Part shown: in pieces, positions 47,941 to 54,766 of the stretch
Layout: each line of letters starts with the position of its first letter
Numbering within the stretch: the stretch's first letter is position 1
Source of the DNA: JABCPO02 sp052174015
GTDB taxonomy: Bacteria > Bacillota > Clostridia > TANB77 > CAG-508
Direction: 5' to 3'
Assembly (NCBI GenBank): GCA_052174015.1
Contig: JBQMXM010000002.1
Location: forward strand, 39,481-103,480
Length of the DNA stretch: 64,000 bases
Translations under genes and position numbers: made by a program
The notes under the pieces: generated by a model
Told to the model about the DNA's origin: nothing
Database searches by the model: none
Seen by the model: only the letters and a program-made list of their open reading frames with translations

Positions 47941-49167
47941 TTATTTTGATTTTTTATAAATTTTATAAGCTTCTATACCATAAGGATCATATCCCTTTAC
48001 ATCACCTGAAAAAATCAAAGATCTAACTTGACATTCTTTTTGTCCATTATTTCTAAATTCTTTAAAAATTTTAGAATTTTTCCAATTTTTAAGAAAATTT
48101 TTATCAAAATCAGGTAAATCCTTTTCATTATAGTATCCAGCTTCTATTAAATATGGACAAGTTATCATTTTCTTTTTATGATTTATTACTAAACCTGCTA
48201 AAGTTGCTGTACATTCATTTTTAGATTTTTCTCCTAAAATATAGGCACACAAACTAGCATTAGATATACCTATTTTTTTCTTCTTATTAATTCTTAAATC
48301 TACTAATTTTTCTACTATTTTAAAATATTTAATTGGATCTAGAATTAATTCTGTTTGAGTTTTTGTAAAAGGTTTAAAAAGATTAAAATTTATAGGCACT
48401 TCTATCTCTTCCGACATATTTATAATTTCATTTATATAATCTGAATTTAAAGCATTTAATGTACACAGCATTTCTATATTAATATTTTTAGATTTCATAA
48501 GTTTAATCTTAGGTATTATTAAATCAAATTGTCCTCTTCCTCTTATTTTATCGTGTAATTCCTTAGTTCCATCTACACTAACCAAAATTCTTAAGTTATT
48601 AATTTTAGTCAATTCTTCAAGCGTTTTTTCATTTATAAGAGTACCGTTAGTAATAATAGTTTGAGCTAATCCTTTTTTATTAATATATTTGATCATTTTT
48701 AAGATATCTCTATGTTTAAAAACTTCTCCACCAACTAAATTAATTTCACAAATATTATTACTATATAATAAATCTATAATTTCTTTAAAATCTGGATAAG
48801 ATAAATATTCTTCTAAGTATTCTCCTTGAAAACAATGTTTACAACGCAAATTACAAGCTGTAGTAATTTCTAATTCCACTCCTAAAGGTTCTGTTAGCTG
48901 TATTTCTTCTAAAAGATTTATATTCGTATTACTTAATTCCGAATACAATTCATTTAAAAATTTATTCAAAATCTTTTCTATATCTTCTATACTTTTATCT
49001 AAATACTCATATGACAATTTTTTTAATACTTCTTTTTTAGTTAAATTTTCATTATATATCCAATTACATATCTTAGCTCCTATTTCATTTAAATGAATAG
49101 TTACTCTACTGTTTAAAAAGTAAACTAAATAATCTTTTTCTATTTTTATTATTCTAATATGTTTCAT
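47941..49167 (-). CDS. RiPP-maturing radical SAM enzyme with an N-terminal RRE-like domain and reduced SPASM
   Basis: A 408-residue protein. Residues 1-80 resemble PqqD (the precursor-recognition element of RiPP enzymes). A radical SAM domain follows with C105-C109-C112 in TTACNLRCKHCFQG, and VGGEVF. The C-terminal SPASM-like part has Cys 307, 319, 337 and 379. After Cys379 the usual CxxC...GC stretch seems deleted (ECQVRSLIFSGDVKGYDPYG), and the final Cys of DPYC is Gly. Only one auxiliary cluster is likely. It lies 59 nt after the Cys-rich precursor gene, so it probably makes thioether links in that peptide. Confidence 0.85.
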   Translation of the reverse strand: MKHIRIIKIEKDYLVYFLNSRVTIHLNEIGAKICNWIYNENLTKKEVLKKLSYEYLDKSIEDIEKILNKFLNELYSELSNTNINLLEEIQLTEPLGVELEITTACNLRCKHCFQGEYLEEYLSYPDFKEIIDLLYSNNICEINLVGGEVFKHRDILKMIKYINKKGLAQTIITNGTLINEKTLEELTKINNLRILVSVDGTKELHDKIRGRGQFDLIIPKIKLMKSKNINIEMLCTLNALNSDYINEIINMSEEIEVPINFNLFKPFTKTQTELILDPIKYFKIVEKLVDLRINKKKKIGISNASLCAYILGEKSKNECTATLAGLVINHKKKMITCPYLIEAGYYNEKDLPDFDKNFLKNWKNSKIFKEFRNNGQKECQVRSLIFSGDVKGYDPYGIEAYKIYKKSK

Positions 49168-49192
49168 ATATTCCTCCTAATTTTATATTTAA

Positions 49193-49225
49193 AAATATAG
49201 AAGTATCAAAAATACTTCTATATTT
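49193..49225 (-). terminator. 14-bp hairpin between precursor and maturase genes (attenuator)
   Basis: AAATATAGAAGTAT, a 5-nt loop and ATACTTCTATATTT form a perfect stem two bases after the precursor stop codon. The T-run beyond it is short. Such partial terminators often keep precursor mRNA in excess over maturase mRNA. Confidence 0.7.
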
Positions 49226-49226
49226 A

Positions 49227-49382
49227 TCATTTTAATAATTCATTTATTTTCTTTAAATCTTCTGTTTTCATAGAAGAAATAGGAGCTGGAGAACCACCAC
49301 AAGATCTTAAGCAACAACCAGTTTCTACAGTTTCAATAAATGATGTTTTTTTAGTAATTTTAGGTAAATCTTTTTTTTCCAT
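49227..49382 (-). CDS. Candidate RiPP precursor peptide with a CCxxxC core
   Basis: A 51-residue peptide with AAGGAGGG before the ATG. The first ~20 residues are a charged leader (MEKKDLPKITKKTSFIE). The centre is TGCCLRSCGGSPAPISS, with Cys at 23, 24 and 28. A helical lysine- and glutamate-rich tail follows (KTEDLKKINELLK). Placement directly before an RRE-radical SAM gene suggests a sactipeptide- or ranthipeptide-type product. I do not recognise the family. The core lies in the middle, not at the C-terminus, so the tail may be removed or act as a second recognition part. Confidence 0.75.
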   Translation of the reverse strand: MEKKDLPKITKKTSFIETVETGCCLRSCGGSPAPISSMKTEDLKKINELLK

Positions 49383-49400
49383 AAGCCCTCCTTTCAATAT

Positions 49401-49429
49401 ATATTATCAATTAGAAAGAATTTTGTCAA
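49401..49429 (-). promoter_or_regulatory. Promoter of the RiPP cassette
   Basis: TTGACA (49424-49429), 17 nt, TAATAT (49401-49406) on the minus strand. The start would be about 12 nt before the precursor ATG, so the leader holds little more than the ribosome binding site. Confidence 0.75.
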
Positions 49430-49438
49430 TTTAATTTT

Positions 49439-49474
49439 ACCACTTTTACCACTTTTACACTTTTACCACTTTTA
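49439..49474. repeat. Four tandem ~9-bp repeats upstream of the RiPP promoter
   Basis: On the minus strand TAAAAGTGG repeats four times (one copy lacks a G) with starts 8-9 bp apart. The array begins about 10 bp upstream of the -35 box. The position suits an activator-binding array; slippage of an IS end is the alternative. Confidence 0.65.
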
Positions 49475-49518
49475 ATATATCTATATTATGTAATTATTAT
49501 ATTAATTAATAGTACTTT

Positions 49519-51486
49519 TTAAATAACAATATAGTTTACATCTAAATCTAGTTTAGTTATTATTTGTTTTTCTCTTTCAGAACATGTAAAAATTATTATT
49601 TGTCTATCTGTATATTCTTCATATAGGAATCTAATAAAGTTTTCTAATCTTTCATCATCATAAAATGCAAATGCTTCATCTAATATTATTGGTAACATTT
49701 CTTTTGACATTGTTTCAAGTAATGCTATTCTTAATGCTACATTAATTTGTTCTATTGTTCCTGTACTTAAAACTTCTAAATTAACATATTCTCCATGTTC
49801 TGCTTTTACTTTTATTTCATAATTATCATTTATTGATATATTAGTATATTTTCCATTAGTTATCTTTCCTGCTATATAGCTTAATCTTTTGGCAAATTCA
49901 GGCCCTACATTATTTTTTAGTTCTTCATAACTTTGTGTTAAAATTTCTTTTGCCGCTTCAAAAGCCTCGTTATATGTTAATAGTTTTTGTTTTTCTTCTT
50001 GTAATGATGTAAGTTCTTCTATTATATCTGTAAGCCTATATGCTGATGTTTCTACTACATTTCTTTCTGCATTTAATTGACTTAATCTGTACATACTTTC
50101 TTCATATCTTTTTTCTATTTTCTTTAATTCTACTACTATTTCATCAAATTCTTTTAATAACAGTTGATCTAATTCTTCTCTTTCAATTATCCCCCTATAT
50201 TTTGAAAGTATCATTTCTTTAAATTGTTCTGTCTTTTCGTCTAATGTTCTTAATTCTTTTTCTAATTCCTTTTCTTCTTGGATTATATCTTTTCTTAATA
50301 TATTTATTTCTTTTTCTATACTCCTATTTTCTTCTGATAATTTTGCAATTCTTCTTTTTTCTTTTCCATTTTTAAATAAATATATAATTAATAGTATTAA
50401 ACAGTTGATTATTACTATACTTGATGCAATTATTATTTTAAATACTGAATCATTTAATAGATATGTATAATTAGATTTTAAAGCATTTTTTACACTATTA
50501 TGTATTTCTGTAATAATACCTATATTAAATGTATTATCTAAAAAAACATATATAATTAATGCAAATAATATTGCAATTGTTGTTTGTATTATACTTTGTT
50601 TCTTCATTGATGCAAATATATTTGTTTTTGTTATTGTATCTTTTCTTAAACTTTTCTTTTCATATATTTCATCTTTTTTTACAGATATTTTCTTTTTCTT
50701 TTCTTTATGTACTGTTCTTAATGTTTCTTGTGTTAAATAGTATTCTTTAAGTTCATTAATTATTTCTTTTAAATATCCTATTCTTGAAAATTCTTTTTGT
50801 GCAATTTCTCTTTTTTGCTCACTTTCCTCTCTCTTGTTTTTAATACCATAAATACTTTGTTTTTCTTTTTCTAGTCTCTCTATTTTTTCTTCTAATTCAT
50901 TTATTGGTCTTTTTTTAGTTCTTTGTGTACCTATTTCTACTAATTGTCTATTGTTTAACGACTTCATTATATTAGAATATGATACGTTTTCTTCTCCTGT
51001 ACTAACTAAGTTAGTCATTTTTTGCACCATTTCTTTTTTAGATGAATCATCTAATACTACTAATTTTTGATATGATATACATGTATTTTGAAAAGTATTT
51101 TTATCAATTCCTATTTGTGCTTCAATTATATCTATATTTTTTCTTCCTAAAATATATTCTTTTGAAATATCATTCTTATTTTCGTCTAGTACTACAGGAT
51201 TCTTCTTTTTAAAATCTCTATATATATAATATTTTGTTCCATTATCTAAGGTATATTCCATACTTCCTGAATAATTTGATGAAACCCATGGTAAAAATTT
51301 ATCATATTCTGAAATTCCACCTTTTTTAGTTTTATCTATCCCATGTAACATTGAATTTATAAATGATAGGATTGTACTTTTTCCAGCTTCATTATCACCT
51401 TTAATGATATTTATTCCTTTTTTTAATTTAATATCCCTATTCTCTATTTTCCCATAATTATTAATCTTTAAATTCTCTATTTTCAA
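49519..51486 (-). CDS. SbcC/YhaN-like ATPase with coiled coils and membrane segments
   Basis: A 655-residue SMC-like ATPase: Walker A GDNEAGKSTILSFINSMLHG near residue 30, long coiled coils (about 200-290 and 370-480), two hydrophobic helices near 295-320 and 350-370, and Walker B MLPIILDEAFAFYDD near 600. The membrane helices in the coil are a feature of the YhaN type rather than true SbcC. It is the ATPase partner of the nuclease gene immediately upstream. Confidence 0.85.
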   Translation of the reverse strand: MKIENLKINNYGKIENRDIKLKKGINIIKGDNEAGKSTILSFINSMLHGIDKTKKGGISEYDKFLPWVSSNYSGSMEYTLDNGTKYYIYRDFKKKNPVVLDENKNDISKEYILGRKNIDIIEAQIGIDKNTFQNTCISYQKLVVLDDSSKKEMVQKMTNLVSTGEENVSYSNIMKSLNNRQLVEIGTQRTKKRPINELEEKIERLEKEKQSIYGIKNKREESEQKREIAQKEFSRIGYLKEIINELKEYYLTQETLRTVHKEKKKKISVKKDEIYEKKSLRKDTITKTNIFASMKKQSIIQTTIAILFALIIYVFLDNTFNIGIITEIHNSVKNALKSNYTYLLNDSVFKIIIASSIVIINCLILLIIYLFKNGKEKRRIAKLSEENRSIEKEINILRKDIIQEEKELEKELRTLDEKTEQFKEMILSKYRGIIEREELDQLLLKEFDEIVVELKKIEKRYEESMYRLSQLNAERNVVETSAYRLTDIIEELTSLQEEKQKLLTYNEAFEAAKEILTQSYEELKNNVGPEFAKRLSYIAGKITNGKYTNISINDNYEIKVKAEHGEYVNLEVLSTGTIEQINVALRIALLETMSKEMLPIILDEAFAFYDDERLENFIRFLYEEYTDRQIIIFTCSEREKQIITKLDLDVNYIVI

Positions 51487-51487
51487 A

Positions 51488-52621
51488 TTAGTTCCTCATT
51501 TCTTGAATTGCAATTTCTATAGCTTTTTCATATATTTTTTCTTTTTCTATGTCTTCTTCTTTTTTAGCTTGTTTCATTTTTTCTAATGCATGTCTTACAA
51601 AGATTCCTCTTAATGTATTTTCTTTTGAAATTTCATCTAAATCTATTGCAAATTCTAATGCTGTTTCTACAACTACAATTCTTTCATTATTTAAATTATC
51701 TAATATATTTCTTTCATTTATTTCAAAATTTTTCTTACCTATTAACATTATTTTAAAAAATGCATTCTTATTAAAATCCATATTATTAATATCTGTAATT
51801 AATTCTTCTTTTGTCTTTATATTAGTTATATCTATAATTATTGTTTCATATTTAATATCATCTACTTCTATATATTTTAATTCTAATTTATCTTGGTCCT
51901 TTTTTCTAAATCCGTCATTTAATGGGTTATCTGTTACTAAATATTGTATATTTTCTTTAAATTCACCAACAACCATTCCACTTTTTTCTTTATCAAACCT
52001 ATAATTCATTAATGTTCCTGGATATATTATATTAGAATCTTCTTTAAAATTTGTTTTATGTATATGTCCAAGTGCAACATAATCAAACCCTATTTCTTTT
52101 AATGTTTTTGAACTTATTGGATTGTATTTTTTATCATCTTTTTTTTGTGAATCTAAATCTGCATGTATTACTAATATATTCTTTTTTCCATTATTTTTTA
52201 AGACTATATTTGTTAAATCTACTCCTTCTGAATAAAAATCTGTAAATCCATATCCATAAATATTTGCATTTTCTGTTTCTATACATTCAAATTTTTTAAA
52301 TATATGTACATTTGAAGGGAATTTTTTTCTCATATATATACTATCTTGTATATATGGATCATGATTTCCAGGTGATATAAATATATGAACATTTGGTATC
52401 TTTTTAAATATATTAATTATTGAATTCATTGTTCCTTCTTTAATATACTCATGCTCATAAAAATCTCCTGCTATAAACAAATATTGTATTTGATTCTCAT
52501 TTATATATTCTACAACTTTTCTAATCATTTGTATTTGATCTAATCTTCTTTTTTCTCCATTTTTACCAATATTTTTAAATGGCATATCTAAATGAACATC
52601 TGCTATATGTACAAATTTCAT
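51488..52621 (-). CDS. SbcD/YhaO-like metallophosphoesterase (DNA repair exonuclease)
   Basis: A 377-residue calcineurin-like nuclease with the full metal motif set: FVHIADVHLDMPF, FIAGDFYEHE, SPGNHDPY, VIHADLDS and ALGHIHKTN. The C-terminal part would cap the ATPase. It lies one base from the YhaN-like gene, the common pair for DNA end processing. Confidence 0.9.
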   Translation of the reverse strand: MKFVHIADVHLDMPFKNIGKNGEKRRLDQIQMIRKVVEYINENQIQYLFIAGDFYEHEYIKEGTMNSIINIFKKIPNVHIFISPGNHDPYIQDSIYMRKKFPSNVHIFKKFECIETENANIYGYGFTDFYSEGVDLTNIVLKNNGKKNILVIHADLDSQKKDDKKYNPISSKTLKEIGFDYVALGHIHKTNFKEDSNIIYPGTLMNYRFDKEKSGMVVGEFKENIQYLVTDNPLNDGFRKKDQDKLELKYIEVDDIKYETIIIDITNIKTKEELITDINNMDFNKNAFFKIMLIGKKNFEINERNILDNLNNERIVVVETALEFAIDLDEISKENTLRGIFVRHALEKMKQAKKEEDIEKEKIYEKAIEIAIQEMRN

Positions 52622-52730
52622 ATTCTACCTTTCTATCTATTATTTATATTTATTATTTATCTTCATTTTAAAACTTATTTTATTATATCACATATATTAT
52701 TAAATAAGTAGAGTTAGAATAATATTTTAG

Positions 52731-52880
52731 AGTTAAGTTAAGTTAAGTTAGGCTAAGTTAAATTAAAACTTGAATAAAGAAAAAAACAAAAAACAAAAAT
52801 AAAAATAAAAAAATTAAATTAGATTAGATTGAATTAAATTAAATAAGGAATAGGAATAAGAATAAGAATAAGAATAAGAA
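52731..52880. repeat. Cluster of short tandem repeats
   Basis: The 359-nt gap between the nuclease and peptidase genes holds AGTTA repeated four times in a row (52731-52750), imperfect TAGAT/AATTA repeats (about 52815-52843), and six-base AAGAAT/AGGAAT units repeated about six times (52845-52880). On the minus strand this is upstream of no gene start within 100 nt and downstream of the peptidase gene. No open reading frame is seen. Confidence 0.75.
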
Positions 52881-52907
52881 AGAGAAAAGAGAGTATATCC
52901 TCTCTTT
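52881..52907 (-). terminator. Probable terminator after the YgjP-like gene
   Basis: AAAGAGAG, a 6-nt loop and CTCTCTTT; on the minus strand it is followed by a pyrimidine-rich TCTCTTTCTTATTC tract. Confidence 0.6.
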
Positions 52908-52980
52908 ATTTGGTTATATTTTAGTTGTATTTTTGGTTATATTTTTAATTATAATTGTAGTTATAATTATGGTTGATATG

Positions 52981-53760
52981 TTATTCTGATTTTAATATTT
53001 TTTCAACTTGTATATAATTTGGATAATATTTAGATACTATGCTATAAAATCTTTTATTATGATTTTTTTCTAATAAATGTGCAAGTTCATGAACAATTAC
53101 ATATTCTAAACAAGATTTATCTCTTTTAACTAATTCTAAATTTATACATATTCTTTTTTTAGATATATTACAACTTCCCCACCTTGTTTTCATTTTTCTT
53201 ATTGTCCAATTTGAAACAAATACATTCATTTCAATTGCTTTTTGTTCTCCATATTTTAATATCTCTGCATATAGTATTTTTCTATACTTTTTTTCTAATT
53301 CTTTTAATGTATAGTCTTTTTCTAATATATGTTTTTCTCCAAATATATAATATTCATCACCTTTATTTAATCCTGATATATTATACTTACTTGAATTTTT
53401 ATATTTATTACTTACCTTTTGTATATTTAATAATATTTTATCCCACTTATTTGTTAATAATTGTTTTAAATATTTTTGTGTTACCATTTTAGAACATGTA
53501 ATCTTAATTATACATTCTGATAAATTATCTTTTGATGGTAATACTTTAATATATATGTTTTTTTGCCTATTTTTTCGTATAATTTCTATCTTCTTATTAT
53601 TAAAATTAATATATTCTTTTATTTCTTCTTTGTTATTAGTAATTTTATTTACTTTTTGTTTTTGTTTTACTTTTGGATTTTGTTTTGATTTTGCTTTTGG
53701 TTTTAAGTGGTCTCTATTTTGATTTATATTTTTAAATTTATTTAATATTTTTTCTAACAT
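52981..53760 (-). CDS. YgjP-like (DUF45/M48) metallopeptidase with a lysine-rich N-terminus
   Basis: A 259-residue protein. The C-terminal domain has RKMKTRWGSCNISKKRICIN and the zinc site VIVHELAHLLEKNHNKRF, both diagnostic for the YgjP group. The first 45 residues are almost only Lys, Gln and Asn and are probably disordered. The family often sits beside restriction or DNA repair genes; here it lies after nth. Confidence 0.88.
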   Translation of the reverse strand: MLEKILNKFKNINQNRDHLKPKAKSKQNPKVKQKQKVNKITNNKEEIKEYINFNNKKIEIIRKNRQKNIYIKVLPSKDNLSECIIKITCSKMVTQKYLKQLLTNKWDKILLNIQKVSNKYKNSSKYNISGLNKGDEYYIFGEKHILEKDYTLKELEKKYRKILYAEILKYGEQKAIEMNVFVSNWTIRKMKTRWGSCNISKKRICINLELVKRDKSCLEYVIVHELAHLLEKNHNKRFYSIVSKYYPNYIQVEKILKSE

Positions 53761-53786
53761 ATTAATAATATATATCCTTTAATATT

Positions 53787-54452
53787 TTATTTTTTCTTCT
53801 TATTCTTATTTGTATTTACTTCTTCATTATAATATTTACAATGTTTTTGTATATTACAATTACTACATTCTGGTTTTCTTGCCTTACATGTATATCTTCC
53901 ATGCCAAACAAATAGATGATTTGCATCATAATAGTCTTCTTTATCTAATAATTTAAGTAAGTCTTGTTCTATCTTATTTGGATCCTTATTTTCAGATATA
54001 CCAATTCTATTACATATTCTTCCTGCATGTGTATCTATAGCAACTCCTTGTGGATTGCTGAATGCTTCTAGCATAATTACATTTGCTGATTTTCTACCAA
54101 TCCCAGGAAGTTCCATTAATTTGTCTATATCTTCAGGTATTTCGCCATTATATTCTGATTCTATTTTTTGAGTTAACTTATATATATTTTTAGCTTTATT
54201 CTTATATAATCCACATGTTTGTATATATTTTTCTATATCTTCTATAGTTAATTTAGCCATTTCTTTTGAATTTGGAGCAACTTTAAAAAACTCTTTTGTT
54301 ACAATATTTACTCTTTTGTCTGTACATTGTGCTGATAAGAGTACAGATATTGCCATTTGAAAAGGGTTTGAAAAATCCAGAGAACAAGTTGCCTCTGGAT
54401 ATTTTTCTTTCAATTTATTTATGATTTGTTTTATATCTTTCTTACGCATCAT
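53787..54452 (-). CDS. nth: Endonuclease III (DNA glycosylase/AP lyase)
   Basis: Removes oxidised pyrimidines. The 221-residue protein has the helix-hairpin-helix LPGIGRKSANVIMLEAF with the catalytic Lys, the Asp in GVAIDTHAGRICNRIG, and the [4Fe-4S] loop CKARKPECSNCNIQKHC. It overlaps the rpmB end by 11 nt. Confidence 0.95.
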   Translation of the reverse strand: MMRKKDIKQIINKLKEKYPEATCSLDFSNPFQMAISVLLSAQCTDKRVNIVTKEFFKVAPNSKEMAKLTIEDIEKYIQTCGLYKNKAKNIYKLTQKIESEYNGEIPEDIDKLMELPGIGRKSANVIMLEAFSNPQGVAIDTHAGRICNRIGISENKDPNKIEQDLLKLLDKEDYYDANHLFVWHGRYTCKARKPECSNCNIQKHCKYYNEEVNTNKNKKKK

Positions 54453-54654
54453 ATTTTAATTTACCTGCTTTTAATGAACGTAAACAATTTGTACATATAT
54501 TTATTTTTAAAGTTTGTCCATTTTCGTTTGATACTCTAATTCTTTGAATATTTGGCTTTACTTGTCTTTTTGCTCTTTTACTTACTTGTGAACGATTTAT
54601 GCTTATTCTACGTCCAACAGTGGTACCTTTACCACAAACATCACATCTTGCCAT
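54442..54654 (-). CDS. rpmB: 50S ribosomal protein L28 (zinc type)
   Basis: A 70-residue L28 with ARCDVCGKGTTVGRRIS and a second pair CTNCLRSLKAGK, the four-cysteine form. AGGAGG precedes the ATG. Its end overlaps the nth start, which is unusual company and suggests tight co-translation. Confidence 0.94.
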   Translation of the reverse strand: MARCDVCGKGTTVGRRISINRSQVSKRAKRQVKPNIQRIRVSNENGQTLKINICTNCLRSLKAGKLKYDA

Positions 54655-54766
54655 TTTTACCTCCTTTTAGATTGACTCTTTCTTAGCCTTATAACATAAG
54701 TTATTATAACATAATATTATTATAAAAGCAAACAAAAGGAGAGCTTTTTTATTATTATTTGTATTT

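Noticed and set aside
47941..49167. A frameshift as the cause of the short SPASM region
   Set aside because: The frame is continuous and the sequence after Cys379 is in register with the family end; it looks like a deletion, not a frame change.
49227..49229. TGA read as tryptophan (alternative code)
   Set aside because: TGA ends the precursor peptide at a sensible place and other genes, while Trp is written TGG, so TGA is a normal stop here.
49431..49480. CRISPR array at the short repeats
   Set aside because: The units are about 9 bp and directly adjacent, without spacers; no cas genes are present.
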